From Legionella quinlivanii (GTDB lineage: Bacteria > Pseudomonadota > Gammaproteobacteria > Legionellales > Legionellaceae), in contig NZ_UGOX01000001.1 of NCBI RefSeq assembly GCF_900461555.1, forward strand, positions 3,442,420 to 3,506,419: 64,000 nucleotides of DNA, in the 5' to 3' direction. A program made the position numbers and the translations under genes. Shown one piece after another: positions 37,072 to 48,011 of the stretch. The notes under the pieces are model-generated. The model saw only the letters and a program-made list of their open reading frames with translations, searched no databases and had not been told where the DNA came from. Positions within the stretch are counted from its first letter, which is position 1, and every line of letters starts with the position of its first letter.

Positions 37072-37938
37072 TTATAATGCGCTTGCGCCACCGACAATTT
37101 CAGCTAATTCCTGCGTAATAGCCGCCTGTCGAGCTTTGTTATATGCCAATTGAAATTCTTTAATCAAAGCACCAGCATTATCAGTGGCGCTTTTCATTGC
37201 TATCATTTTAGCTGCCTGTTCGCAGGCAATATTCTCGACCACTGCCTGGTAAACCTGAAGTTCACTGTAGCGCTCTAATAATGCATCCAGCAATTCTTTG
37301 GAATCCGGTTCGTAGATATAATCCCAATGGTGTGCCAGTTGGCTGCTGTCTTTTTCGTCAGTTGGCAGGGGCAGCATTTGTCTGATAACCGGCTTTTGGG
37401 TCATGGTATTAACGAACTCGTTATAAACCACGTGCAAAGCGTCAATTTCGCCCTGGTAAAAGGCATCCAGCATGATCTTTACAACACCGATGATATCTCT
37501 GACACCTGGTTTATCACCCAAATGATCGGCACTTGCTATTACATGCCCACCAACTCGTCTGAAAAAGGCCTGACCCTTTCGACCGATCACGCAGAGACTG
37601 ATCTCTTTACCTTCCTGCTGCCATTGCCGCATGTTTTTAATCGTTTCACGCAACAGATTGGCGTTCAAACCACCGCACAATCCACGATCGGAAGTAATCA
37701 CGATAAGGCCGATGCGTTTGATGTCGCGAACCGTCATAAAAGGATGCCGATACTCAGAGTTTGCGCGGGCGATATGTTTGACGACATTATAAATTTTGCT
37801 TGCATAGGGTTTTGAGGCTCGCATTGCATCCTGGGTTTTACGCATTTTGCTTGCAGCCACCATTTCCATAGCACGAGTGATCTTTTGTGTATTCTTCACA
37901 CTCGCAATTTTTGTACGGATCTCTTTTGCTCCAGCCAT
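37072..37938 (-). CDS. atpG: F1 ATP synthase gamma subunit
   Basis: 288-residue central stalk subunit. The N-terminal coiled-coil helix ([25 protein letters not shown], partly) and the C-terminal helix ([16 protein letters not shown]) that form the rotating shaft are conserved, as is [10 protein letters not shown]. Length matches E. coli AtpG (287). It lies between atpA and atpD, 70 bases after atpA. Confidence 0.97.
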   Translation of the reverse strand: MAGAKEIRTKIASVKNTQKITRAMEMVAASKMRKTQDAMRASKPYASKIYNVVKHIARANSEYRHPFMTVRDIKRIGLIVITSDRGLCGGLNANLLRETIKNMRQWQQEGKEISLCVIGRKGQAFFRRVGGHVIASADHLGDKPGVRDIIGVVKIMLDAFYQGEIDALHVVYNEFVNTMTQKPVIRQMLPLPTDEKDSSQLAHHWDYIYEPDSKELLDALLERYSELQVYQAVVENIACEQAAKMIAMKSATDNAGALIKEFQLAYNKARQAAITQELAEIVGGASAL

Positions 37939-38008
37939 ATCTTGCTTCGCCTTTAATTATCAGGATGGCTTAACCATCCTGCGTAATCAATTATTTCCTA
38001 GTATGCTG

Positions 38009-39559
38009 TTACCAGCTGCCTGTACGCTTGAATTCCTCTACTGCATGTTTCAGTTGAGATTCAATGTCGTTATCGTATGCACCTGCTTCATTAATTTTGC
38101 TCATCAGGCTGGCATAGGAACCGTGCATAAAGCTGCGTAATGCGGTTTCAAAAGCACTCACTTCTGCAACAGGCACATCATCGAGATAGCCTTTTTCTAC
38201 GATAAACAAAGATAATCCCATTTCGGCTACTGATAATGGCGAATACTGCTTCTGCTTCATCAGTTCAGTAATTCGCTGGCCACGTTCTAACTGCTTACGT
38301 GTTGCGTCATCCAGGTCAGATGCAAATTGCGAGAATGCTTCCAGCTCACGGAACTGGGCAAGAGCCAGTCGCGTACCACCGCCAAGCTTCTTCATGATCT
38401 TGGTTTGAGCAGCACCGCCCACCCGAGAAACAGACAGACCGGAGTTGATCGCAGGTCGTACACCGGAGTTAAACAAGTCAACATCCAGGAAGATCTGACC
38501 GTCGGTAATAGAAATAACGTTGGTTGGAACGAAGGCTGATACGTCGCCCGCTTGCGTCTCGATGATTGGCAATGCAGTGAGTGAACCAGTTTTGCCTTTC
38601 ACCTCACCGTTCGTTAATTTTTCTACTTCAGCGGCGTTAATTCTCGCAGCTCTTTCCAGCAAACGTGAATGCAGATAGAAAATATCCCCAGGATAGGCTT
38701 CACGTCCAGGTGGACGACGTAACAGCAGGGAAATCTGGCGATACGCCCAGGCTTGCTTAGTTAAATCATCATACACGATCAGTGCATCTTCGCCGCGCTC
38801 CATGAAGTATTCACCCATTGAACAACCAGAGTAGGGTGCAATAAACTGCAGGGCTGCGGAGTCTGAGGCTCCGGCAACAACCACAATAGTGTGTTCCAGG
38901 GCGCCGTGTTCTTCAAGTTTACGAACGATAGCGGACACAGAAGATGCCTTCTGACCGATGGCGACATAAATACATTTAACGCCAGTGCCTTTCTGATTAA
39001 TGATGGCATCAATCGCAATGGCTGATTTTCCAGTTTGTCGGTCACCGATGATCAGCTCACGCTGCCCGCGTCCAACAGGAATCATCGCGTCAATCGCTTT
39101 CAGACCAGTCTGTACAGGCTGATCAACTGACTGACGGGCAATAACGCCTGGAGCCACTTTTTCGATGGGAGACATTTTGTCGGCTTCAATTGGACCTTTG
39201 CCGTCAATAGGATTACCCAAGGCGTCAACAACACGTCCCAAAAGCTTTCTGCCAACAGGTACTTCAAGAATTCGACCAGTGCATTTTCCTTTCTGGCCTT
39301 CTGAGAGGCTTGAGTAATCACCAAGGATTACCGCACCCACTGAGTCGCGCTCAAGGTTAAGCGCCAGACCATAGACCCCGCCAGGAAACTCAATCATTTC
39401 ACCCTGCATTACATCAGCAAGGCCATGCAAGCGGACGATACCATCTTTCAGACTAACGATAGTACCTTCATTTCTGGCTTCGGACGCCACATTAAAATGT
39501 TCGATTTTTTTTCTGATTAATTCACTAATTTCAGAAGGGTTTAGTGCAACTTGTGACAT
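38009..39559 (-). CDS. atpA: F1 ATP synthase alpha subunit
   Basis: 516-residue non-catalytic nucleotide-binding subunit. P-loop [11 protein letters not shown], the arginine-finger region [13 protein letters not shown] and the N-terminal [14 protein letters not shown] are all as expected. Length is close to E. coli AtpA (513). It starts 15 bases after the atpH stop. Confidence 0.98.
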   Translation of the reverse strand: MSQVALNPSEISELIRKKIEHFNVASEARNEGTIVSLKDGIVRLHGLADVMQGEMIEFPGGVYGLALNLERDSVGAVILGDYSSLSEGQKGKCTGRILEVPVGRKLLGRVVDALGNPIDGKGPIEADKMSPIEKVAPGVIARQSVDQPVQTGLKAIDAMIPVGRGQRELIIGDRQTGKSAIAIDAIINQKGTGVKCIYVAIGQKASSVSAIVRKLEEHGALEHTIVVVAGASDSAALQFIAPYSGCSMGEYFMERGEDALIVYDDLTKQAWAYRQISLLLRRPPGREAYPGDIFYLHSRLLERAARINAAEVEKLTNGEVKGKTGSLTALPIIETQAGDVSAFVPTNVISITDGQIFLDVDLFNSGVRPAINSGLSVSRVGGAAQTKIMKKLGGGTRLALAQFRELEAFSQFASDLDDATRKQLERGQRITELMKQKQYSPLSVAEMGLSLFIVEKGYLDDVPVAEVSAFETALRSFMHGSYASLMSKINEAGAYDNDIESQLKHAVEEFKRTGSW

Positions 39560-39574
39560 GAATAGTTCCTCTTG

Positions 39575-40120
39575 TTATGCGGCAAGGCTGGTACGAAGCG
39601 TGGTCAATCTACCACTAACCGAACCATCGATTACCAAATCCCCGGCATTGATAATTGCGCCGCCAATAAGCGACTTATCAATTACAATATTCAACTTGAC
39701 TTTACGCTGCAGACGCTCACTCAATGCCTTAGCCAGTTTATCCTGCTGAGTATCGGATAACTCGGAATAGCTGAAAACTTCAACTTCAAGTGTCTTCTCA
39801 TGCTCGGCGCGCTCAGCTTCAAACAGAACCATAATATCTGGTAATAACATTAATCGTCTGTTTTCTGACAGAAGAGCAATAAGATTATTCAGCGCATCGG
39901 CATCCGCTCCGGCATTGGAAGGAAGCAATGACGATAGGAACTCACTATGCTGAGCAGCAGTCGTTGCTGGATTATTGATAAAGCGTTCGCTTTGCTCATT
40001 CATAACCAGCAAAGCCAATAGATTTAAATATTCAGACCAGACCGCCAACTTTTTTTCATTAAGCGCATGCTCAAATATGGCTTTGGCATAAGGTCTTGCA
40101 AGGGTTACAGTATCTGGCAT
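39575..40120 (-). CDS. atpH: F1 ATP synthase delta subunit
   Basis: 181-residue delta subunit that ties the F1 head to the peripheral stalk. The N-terminal helical domain ([15 protein letters not shown]) and the C-terminal [16 protein letters not shown] block identify it. The ATG at 40120, one base after the atpF stop (TAACATG), is preferred over the in-frame TTG at 40135. Confidence 0.96.
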   Translation of the reverse strand: MPDTVTLARPYAKAIFEHALNEKKLAVWSEYLNLLALLVMNEQSERFINNPATTAAQHSEFLSSLLPSNAGADADALNNLIALLSENRRLMLLPDIMVLFEAERAEHEKTLEVEVFSYSELSDTQQDKLAKALSERLQRKVKLNIVIDKSLIGGAIINAGDLVIDGSVSGRLTTLRTSLAA

Positions 40121-40121
40121 G

Positions 40122-40592
40122 TTAAATCTCTTCAATCAGGTTATCTAACAAGGCACTGTTTGCTTGAACATCAATCGTTTTCCGCAGAATTTTTTCTGCA
40201 CTGGCAACAGCCAGTTGAGCTACTTGCTTGCGCAAATCATCTTTGGCGCGATTGATTTCCTGCTGTAACTGTTCGTGAGCCAACTTAACTTGCTTTTGCG
40301 CTTCAAGCTTGGCTTCTTCTTTAGCCTCCTCGATAAGTTGACTGGCTCTTTTGGTCGCTTTTTCGATTATTTCAGCAGAATGTGCTTTAGCCTGCTTGAG
40401 CTCATCTTTCACACGGTGCTGAGCCAATTCAAGCTCTTTGCGTCCACGCTCGGCTGCTGCAAGACCATCAGCAATTTTTTCCTGACGCTCTTCCATCGCC
40501 TTGGCTAATGGCGGCCATACGAATTTCATGGTAAACCATACAAATGCAGCAAATACGAGCATTTGTACTATCAGTGTTAAGTTAATTTCCAA
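40122..40592 (-). CDS. atpF: Fo ATP synthase b subunit
   Basis: 156-residue stator subunit with one N-terminal membrane helix ([20 protein letters not shown]) followed by a long, highly charged coiled-coil. Length equals that of E. coli b (156). Only one b gene is present, as usual in gammaproteobacteria. Confidence 0.97.
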   Translation of the reverse strand: MEINLTLIVQMLVFAAFVWFTMKFVWPPLAKAMEERQEKIADGLAAAERGRKELELAQHRVKDELKQAKAHSAEIIEKATKRASQLIEEAKEEAKLEAQKQVKLAHEQLQQEINRAKDDLRKQVAQLAVASAEKILRKTIDVQANSALLDNLIEEI

Positions 40593-40647
40593 CGCAGTTT
40601 CTCCCCTGTAACAGTTCAGGGCGCATTCACGCCCCTAGACGGTGTTA

Positions 40648-40947
<300 letters not shown>

Positions 40948-40959
40948 TTAAAGTTAAAC

Positions 40960-42178
<1,219 letters not shown>

Positions 42179-42204
42179 AAAATAACCTACCTTTCCAGGC
42201 GCGG

Positions 42205-42233
42205 ATTATAATAGAATCAACCTGGATAAGCAA
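42205..42233 (-). promoter_or_regulatory. Predicted sigma70 promoter of the atp operon
   Basis: On the minus strand TTGCTT (42233-42228), a 17-base spacer and a perfect TATAAT (42210-42205), about 27 bases upstream of the atpI GTG. Predicted by eye from consensus and spacing. Confidence 0.65.
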
Positions 42234-42407
42234 CGCAATCATTCATTTATACGGTTATTCAGGCTTAAAAGCAGGGCACTTCCTTTTCCTTCTGCTCTTT
42301 CTTTGTAAAATGTCAGGAATGCCCCTTTGCCCACGCAGAGGGGTTTCAACCACTCCCGAACTCAATGTTGGACCAAGGGCCCATAGCCGTCAGGCTAAGC
42401 CTATCAG

Positions 42408-42605
42408 ATCCCCTCGCCACCTCGCGCAGCGTGGGGGAGAGGGTTAGGGTGAGGGGGCTATAAATAAGGTCGCGTAGCGATTCATTACTCATTTTTCAGT
42501 AGCTCTGGCTTATTGTCACAACAAAATGGAATCACTAACGTGATAAATTTTTTAACCCCCTCTCCCTACCCTCTCCCCCCACGCTATGCGCGGTGGAGAG
42601 GGGAT
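42408..42605. repeat. Inverted pair of CCCCTC-type palindromes
   Basis: Left copy 42408-42458 (starts ATCCCCTCGCCACC, ends GGGTGAGGGGGC) and right copy 42555-42605 in opposite orientation, nearly identical when reverse-complemented. Each contains a GCGCAGCG-like centre. A single related core is at 16112-16146, and both sites have a nearby GG(A/G)CCAAGGG motif, so they belong to one dispersed family. Confidence 0.75.
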
Positions 42606-42733
42606 AACATTAATCCTTATCCTAAATGGCTTATTTTAATCATTTTGCCTATATTTTATTTAGGAGTACTGCCCTTTGTTTTAGGGAGCTTCTATTCCTG
42701 TCTGAACTGATTTGACAAGTTAAGGAATTACTT

Positions 42734-42976
42734 ATGTCTGAAAAGCAACAAGGCACCGCAGCCACTATGCGGGAAAAAATGCTCCATCGCTATGACGATG
42801 GCCATCATCATAAGCACAACAAAAATCACTTCACTTATCGGAAACACTGCAAATCCCATCCTGTACAGGCTCTTAATGGACTTAACGAAAGCGATGACAA
42901 TGAGTCAACTGGATTGTTGCGTGCATTTAAATTAAGAAAAATTCGCAAACGACTGGATAAAGGTCGATTCCATTGA
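42734..42976 (+). CDS. Small histidine-rich hypothetical protein
   Basis: 80 residues, strongly charged, with a cluster of histidines and lysines (RYDDGHHHKHNKNHF, then KHCKSHP) and a basic C-terminus (KLRKIRKRLDKG). AAGGA lies 7 bases before the ATG, which favours a real gene. There is no signal peptide or membrane segment. The histidine cluster might bind metal, but no family is recognised. Confidence 0.55.
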   Translation: MSEKQQGTAATMREKMLHRYDDGHHHKHNKNHFTYRKHCKSHPVQALNGLNESDDNESTGLLRAFKLRKIRKRLDKGRFH

Positions 42977-43060
42977 TAAAGTTAATGCTAACCTCCAGGT
43001 TAGCCACTTCCTGGTTTGGGTCGGTACACTGTGGTCTGTGTTTGCGCAGACCACAGACTT

Positions 43061-43648
43061 CTAACCATTTGGAGCGGGGGATTCGCTCAAATTATAGTAG
43101 CGCATCAGTTTTACCACGCGAATGACATCACTTGTATTACGTGCGATCTCAATAACCCGCTCAGCCTGTCTTGGCCGCACATCCCCCATAATATATACGA
43201 TTCTATCCGAGGTAATAATTTTGAAGGCATTGGGATCAATTGAGGCATCTGCAAAAATCTGACTTCTTATTTTTGTGGTTATCCAGCTATCCTGCAAACC
43301 ACTGCCTGCATCCCGACTTACATCGACCTGATCAAATAATTCGCGATAACCACTGAGACTATTTAAACGGCGAACCGCAACATCGCGCAGATGCTGGCTG
43401 GGTACATGACCTGCTAACAGTACGTCGCCGTTTAACACAGCCAAATCAAGGGAACAGCCGGGTTGTTTCAGGATTCTGTCATCAAACAGGATGTGATGAG
43501 CATTAGCGGCCAGCTGATAATCATCCAGCTTTTTATATACATCATGCCTGTCATAAATCAAGTTAGCGCCAGTCCATACGCTGCCCAGGCAACCGCCGAG
43601 CAGCAATGACATCAAGACGATTACGATGTGCCCCATCCCTGGTCTCAT
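43061..43648 (-). CDS. BON-domain lipoprotein (second of two)
   Basis: 195 residues with a lipobox-type signal sequence (SLLLGGC) and two BON-like domains, the second reading DSWITTKIRSQIFADASIDPN and IVYIMGDVRPRQAERVIEIA. BON proteins bind phospholipid or attach to the envelope. It follows the DolP-like gene by one base and looks like a diverged duplicate. The start could also be the ATG four codons later. Confidence 0.82.
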   Translation of the reverse strand: MRPGMGHIVIVLMSLLLGGCLGSVWTGANLIYDRHDVYKKLDDYQLAANAHHILFDDRILKQPGCSLDLAVLNGDVLLAGHVPSQHLRDVAVRRLNSLSGYRELFDQVDVSRDAGSGLQDSWITTKIRSQIFADASIDPNAFKIITSDRIVYIMGDVRPRQAERVIEIARNTSDVIRVVKLMRYYNLSESPAPNG

Positions 43649-43649
43649 A

Positions 43650-44213
43650 CTAGGTTATGTACTGGAAAACTTTGACTACCTTTTGGACTCCAGGAACCTG
43701 TCTGGCTACTTCCACTGCCAAATCGCCCTGCTCCTGAGTAACAATTCCCATCAGATAGACTACCGCATTCTCAGTGACAACCCGAATTGAACCGGACTCA
43801 AGATTTTTTCGAGTAAGCATACGGCTTCGCACCTGGCTAGTCATCCAGCTATCACGGGTTTGCTGGGACATGGATAGTGGGTATCCCAGCGTGATTTCAT
43901 CATAAACCCGCCGCACATGAGGAGTTCTTTGAGCTATCTTTTCTGCCGTAATCCGCAGTGAAGCAGTTGGCGTTTGTCCCACCAGCAACACTATCTGGTT
44001 AAAACTGACCACTGAAATCCGGGAATCAGCAAACTGCGGATCGGTTACTATTTCCTTATGAACCAGATGATATATCCGCGCATCACTCTCGAGCATTGAC
44101 AGGCTGCGCCGATCATAAACAATAGCCCCGGCAGCCGCTCCTGCAACAACCGCTGCGACACAGCCGCTTAATAAAGCGCTAATCAGTAAAAAACACAAGG
44201 CACGAAACTTCAT
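43650..44213 (-). CDS. dolP: Outer-membrane BON lipoprotein, DolP (YraP)
   Basis: 187 residues, signal peptide ending in the lipobox LLSGC, then two BON domains; the second has the family DSWMTSQVRSRM and VVYLMGIVTQEQGDLAVEVARQVPGV. E. coli DolP (191) is an outer-membrane lipoprotein that localises to division sites and supports envelope integrity. It lies directly downstream of diaA, the same order as in E. coli (yraN-diaA-dolP). Confidence 0.92.
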   Translation of the reverse strand: MKFRALCFLLISALLSGCVAAVVAGAAAGAIVYDRRSLSMLESDARIYHLVHKEIVTDPQFADSRISVVSFNQIVLLVGQTPTASLRITAEKIAQRTPHVRRVYDEITLGYPLSMSQQTRDSWMTSQVRSRMLTRKNLESGSIRVVTENAVVYLMGIVTQEQGDLAVEVARQVPGVQKVVKVFQYIT

Positions 44214-44216
44214 GGT

Positions 44217-44816
44217 TTACCTCAACATCTGCCCAAACAACGACTGGTCAATTAAATCACAAAAACAGTGCAGGATAAACAAGTGTGTTTCTCTTATTCG
44301 TGCAGCACTGTCTGAGGCAACCCGGATCTCAATATCTTCAGGCCCCAGATGATTAGCCAGAAGACCTCCATCACGGCCGTTTAAGGCAATAGTGTCCATG
44401 CCTCGATCATTTGCAGCATTGACAGCCTGTAAAATACTATTGGAATTCCCCGATGTGGTTAAAACCAGCAATACATCACCCTCCTGACCCAAGGCATAGA
44501 TTTGCCGTGCAAAAACCTGATCGAAATGGCTGTAGTTGGCAATAGATGTCACAGCCGCCAGATCACTGCTTAAGGAGACAAAAGGCAGCGAGGGACGCTC
44601 GACATCAAAATGATTTAACATGGCGGCTGAAAGATGCAGACCATTAGCAGCTGAACCGCCATTACCGCAAATCAGCACCTTATTGTCGCTTAATAGACAA
44701 TTCACCAAACGCAGGCCTGCCTTTGCAATCAGTGAGGACAGACTGTCGGCCACAGCCAATTTGGCTTCGATGCTGATACCAAATAATTGTCTTACTCGTT
44801 CTTCCATTTGCGTCAT
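44217..44816 (-). CDS. diaA: SIS-domain DnaA initiator-associating protein DiaA
   Basis: 199-residue SIS-domain protein. GNGGSAANGLHLSAAMLNHF and TTSGNSNSIL are the sugar-phosphate isomerase motifs shared with GmhA. Position between yraN and dolP and length (E. coli DiaA 196) support DiaA, which promotes DnaA assembly at the origin, rather than a heptose isomerase. Only gene context separates the two assignments. Confidence 0.88.
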   Translation of the reverse strand: MTQMEERVRQLFGISIEAKLAVADSLSSLIAKAGLRLVNCLLSDNKVLICGNGGSAANGLHLSAAMLNHFDVERPSLPFVSLSSDLAAVTSIANYSHFDQVFARQIYALGQEGDVLLVLTTSGNSNSILQAVNAANDRGMDTIALNGRDGGLLANHLGPEDIEIRVASDSAARIRETHLFILHCFCDLIDQSLFGQMLR

Positions 44817-44840
44817 GACTACAACGTTCCTTGTTTAAGT

Positions 44841-45197
44841 TTAGTAATAACTGTCAAATGCATTTTTTATCCACTCTATCTGTAAAGGTTTACCTTCAAA
44901 AAGTACTACATCAAAACGCGCCGCACATTTGTCATGCAGTTTTTTGGTTAGCAAATAATAATTCGCTGTTTTTATCAACTTGCGTTGCTTGGCAACTGTG
45001 ATACTGGCTATGGCACCGCCGTAGTCGAAAGAGCTTCTTGCACGAACCTCCACAAAAACCAGCGTGGACGCATCACGCATAATCACATCCACTTCACCCC
45101 ATCGACATCTGAAATTTGATTCAATGAATTGCAATCCCTGCTTTTTTAAAAACTGAACCGCCTGACGTTCAGTTTGCTTCCCAAATTCTACTGACAT
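44841..45197 (-). CDS. yraN: UPF0102 family protein YraN
   Basis: 118 residues with the UPF0102 nuclease-like core: GEVDVIMRDASTLVFVEVRARS supplies the D-ExK-like acidic pattern of restriction-type nucleases, and the N-terminus KQTERQAVQFLKKQG is typical. No defined cellular substrate is known for the family. Conserved location after lpoA. Confidence 0.93.
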   Translation of the reverse strand: MSVEFGKQTERQAVQFLKKQGLQFIESNFRCRWGEVDVIMRDASTLVFVEVRARSSFDYGGAIASITVAKQRKLIKTANYYLLTKKLHDKCAARFDVVLFEGKPLQIEWIKNAFDSYY

Positions 45198-45205
45198 AGC
45201 GTTAT

Positions 45206-47011
45206 CTAGGTGGTTTCACTGGTCAAACGGGCAACACCGCCGCTAAAACGCCCCCAAGCCATAACTCTGGCCACCTGCTGTGCCCGATTTAAGTATAAAA
45301 CCCCGTCTTTGTCATTAATTCCCATTGCCGGAAACAGTTGCAGCTGGTTCAAACGTGTTCCCAGTGTGTAACTGTCTGCACCAATAGCGTACAGGCGGTT
45401 GTAACTATTATATTGCTCCGGCCAGTTCTTGCTGGCCAGTTGATGATTAAATACCCAAGGCATATCGCAGAAAATAATCCCGTCGAGGTCCCGGTCACGC
45501 TTAGTATTCGGGGTGCCGGCATACACAGAAGAGGTGGCGAATACCGGAATATCGCCGGCAAAATAATATTTAAGTAGCGGCATGATCTGGCGAGCCTTGG
45601 AAGGGTAGGCAAGCAAAAAGATCATATCGAAGTCCTGGCGGCGAATTGGCCCGGCAAGCCTGGCCTCTTCCGTTCCTGGTTTAAATTGCTTCTCGCTGGC
45701 TTTCTTTTCAGAAACCTGCAACAGATCGCGAATGCCCTTATTCAGGTCAGACTGATTATCGTAAACCAATTGATCAACAACGATACCCCCTGCGCTCTTC
45801 CATTGAGCATCAAAGGCGGTGACAATCTCTTTGCCCCAGGCCCCATTTGGAGCAATGATGAGCGCACGCCGCAAACCTTTCTTGCTGGCCTTAACGGCGA
45901 CCTGGCGGGCCTCATTACCAGGCGAAAGCCCGAAATGATAGGTATTCTGATTGTTCTCAACATCAGTATCATTCAGAAAAACAGTGGGCACAGGATGCTC
46001 AATAGCGGCTACACGTGCCACATCCGCTTTAGTTAGAGGGCCCACCACATAATCAGCGCCATCTTCTATGGCCTGCTGATAGAGACTGACCGCATCGGCG
46101 GACGCTGTGTCATAAAGCTGAACATTGATTTGTTTTCCTGAGGTATCGGAATTGTGAGCTGACATAAATCCGTCTCTTATGGCGCCTCCTGGCCCTGCCA
46201 GTGCCCCGGACAAAGGTAATAACAACGCGACCTGTCGAGGTCCATCATGCAAGTTGGATTTTATAGCCGCCAGTGATGGCGGAAGCAGGTTGTTGGCAGG
46301 ATGATTGCTGTAGTCTTCCTGCCATTTTTCAAGTTTGTAGAGCAAATTTGATCCGCCGTCGGGTTGTCTTGAAATTAAAGCGAGGTTTAACCAGCCTTTC
46401 AGTTCGGAACCCTCTTTGGCCTCCATATCCAGAGTATTTAATTCAGCAATCGGCAACCGGGTTAAATCCAGCCAGAGTAATTTTCGATTATTGTCGGCAG
46501 CGCTGCCATTAACCAGAAGTTTATCCAGTTTAATTCGTTCATTAATTGCGTAAACAGAATTATTGCCTGCTTCATAGGCGCTGGCTAACACCTCGTGGTA
46601 CTGGCTGAAAAAATAGGCAGGAATTTCATCCGACTTTTGAATCGAAGCCAATCGTGAAATAGCCGATTTGGGCTGATCACGCATTAAATCAATTTTTGCC
46701 AGCAGGATATTCTTTTCACTGGTTTGTGCTGCATTAAGCCCGTCTAACTGTGTTAAGATATCATTGGCATCGCGCCACTGGCCATCATTTAAATATCGGC
46801 CGGCGGCCAGAATGAGCAGGCCATTTCGCTCATCTCCTGACTGATTATTTGCCATGGCCAGATAGGCTTCGGCAGGCATACTGAAAGGAGAGGGAGCTTC
46901 GGACTGGTGGACCATTGGGCGGTTTTCGATTGCTGCCTTGGTACAGTGGGTTAATAACAATACTGAAGCAGTCAATATCGATAATTTGGCTAAACGAGAT
47001 TTAACGAGCAT
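45206..47011 (-). CDS. lpoA: Penicillin-binding protein activator LpoA
   Basis: 601-residue outer-membrane lipoprotein: TPR-like N-terminal half (about 30-250) and a periplasmic-binding-like C-terminal LppC domain (VALLLPLSGALAGPGGAIRDGF, IIAPNGAWGKEIVTAF, MIFLLAYPSKARQIMP). It activates PBP1a. The ATG at 47011 gives a short basic n-region and hydrophobic stretch ending in LLTHC; the longer frame begins in the CATG shared with rsmI. Histidine just before the lipid cysteine is unusual. Confidence 0.9.
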   Translation of the reverse strand: MLVKSRLAKLSILTASVLLLTHCTKAAIENRPMVHQSEAPSPFSMPAEAYLAMANNQSGDERNGLLILAAGRYLNDGQWRDANDILTQLDGLNAAQTSEKNILLAKIDLMRDQPKSAISRLASIQKSDEIPAYFFSQYHEVLASAYEAGNNSVYAINERIKLDKLLVNGSAADNNRKLLWLDLTRLPIAELNTLDMEAKEGSELKGWLNLALISRQPDGGSNLLYKLEKWQEDYSNHPANNLLPPSLAAIKSNLHDGPRQVALLLPLSGALAGPGGAIRDGFMSAHNSDTSGKQINVQLYDTASADAVSLYQQAIEDGADYVVGPLTKADVARVAAIEHPVPTVFLNDTDVENNQNTYHFGLSPGNEARQVAVKASKKGLRRALIIAPNGAWGKEIVTAFDAQWKSAGGIVVDQLVYDNQSDLNKGIRDLLQVSEKKASEKQFKPGTEEARLAGPIRRQDFDMIFLLAYPSKARQIMPLLKYYFAGDIPVFATSSVYAGTPNTKRDRDLDGIIFCDMPWVFNHQLASKNWPEQYNSYNRLYAIGADSYTLGTRLNQLQLFPAMGINDKDGVLYLNRAQQVARVMAWGRFSGGVARLTSETT

Positions 47012-47051
47012 GAAAATGAGTCCAAAACGCTGGAACCACATAGGATAAACC

Positions 47052-47894
47052 ATGACAAATTCTTCGGCAACTGTTCCCGGTACCCTTTATATTGTCGCCA
47101 CCCCCATTGGCAATTTACAGGATATTAGTCTGCGCGCTCTGGACACACTTAAGCAAGTCGATGGGATTCTGGCGGAAGATACGCGGCATTCAGGCCAGCT
47201 CTGCCATGCCTTGGGCATTGAAAAACCACTCATTTCTCTCCATGAACATAACGAAAACTCAAAAGCAGAGCAGGTGCTGACCTGGCTTTTGTCGGGCAAG
47301 TCCTATGCCTTAATCAGCGATGCGGGAACCCCTCTCATTAGCGATCCTGGCTTTGTTCTGGTACGTCTGCTCCGTGAACAACGGATTCCGGTCGTTCCCG
47401 TTCCCGGCTGTTGTGCCTTGATTACCGCGCTTTCAGCTTCGGGAGTACCTTGCGACACCTTCAGTTTTCTGGGTTTTTTACCCGCTAAAAGCAAAGCCAG
47501 AAAAGACAGGCTTAAAGAGATGACCATGCGTTCCGAGACGCTGGTTGTGTATGAGTCGACTCATCGTATAATCGATAGCCTGCAGGATATCGCTGAAGTG
47601 TATGGTTTGGATTACCGTCTGGTTTTAGCAAAAGAACTCACTAAAGCCTATGAGCATTTTGAGCAGGGTTCTGCAGAACAGATTATTGCCTGGCTGCAGA
47701 GCGAGTCGGGGCGTAGCAAAGGCGAATTTGTACTTTTATTTCCGCCGCTTTCGCAAGAGAAAACGACAGACGATAGCCAATTGCTAAAAATTCTGCTTGA
47801 GGAAGTTCCACTAAAACAAGCGGTTAAGATCGCATCCCGTATCAGTAAAACCTCGAAAAACGAGCTTTACCAATTAGCGCTTGGCTTACAATAA
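47052..47894 (+). CDS. rsmI: 16S rRNA (cytidine1402-2'-O)-methyltransferase RsmI
   Basis: 280-residue tetrapyrrole-methylase-fold enzyme. GTLYIVATPIGNLQDISLRAL, the AEDTRHSG loop, ISDAGTPLISDPG and the VYESTHRI block are family-defining. It methylates the ribose of C1402, with RsmH methylating the base. It diverges from lpoA as in E. coli. Length close to E. coli RsmI (286). Confidence 0.97.
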   Translation: MTNSSATVPGTLYIVATPIGNLQDISLRALDTLKQVDGILAEDTRHSGQLCHALGIEKPLISLHEHNENSKAEQVLTWLLSGKSYALISDAGTPLISDPGFVLVRLLREQRIPVVPVPGCCALITALSASGVPCDTFSFLGFLPAKSKARKDRLKEMTMRSETLVVYESTHRIIDSLQDIAEVYGLDYRLVLAKELTKAYEHFEQGSAEQIIAWLQSESGRSKGEFVLLFPPLSQEKTTDDSQLLKILLEEVPLKQAVKIASRISKTSKNELYQLALGLQ

Positions 47895-48011
47895 GCGACC
47901 TGCGATATTTTTCAACATCCCGCTCAATTGACTTGTATTTTGATCAAAAAAAATCTACCATGTTAGATATATTTACATCTCTGCACAATAATTCTGCATA
48001 AGGATTCAGAA

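Larger units (their letters stand above)
42179..42733. other. 555-bp intergenic region, atp promoter plus inverted palindromes
   Basis: Contains the atp promoter at its left end and an inverted pair of about 51-bp GC-rich repeats (42408-42458 and 42555-42605). An open frame at 42513-42710 passes through one repeat and is not accepted as a gene. The right end supplies the leader of the His-rich small gene (AAGGA before its ATG). Confidence 0.7.

Noticed and set aside
42513..42710. 65-residue open frame with a hydrophobic C-terminus
   Set aside because: Its first half runs through a dispersed palindromic repeat, and no ribosome-binding site precedes it.
47895..48011. rnpB (RNase P RNA) after rsmI
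   Set aside because: Only 117 bases are available, and no conserved RNase P core was recognised.
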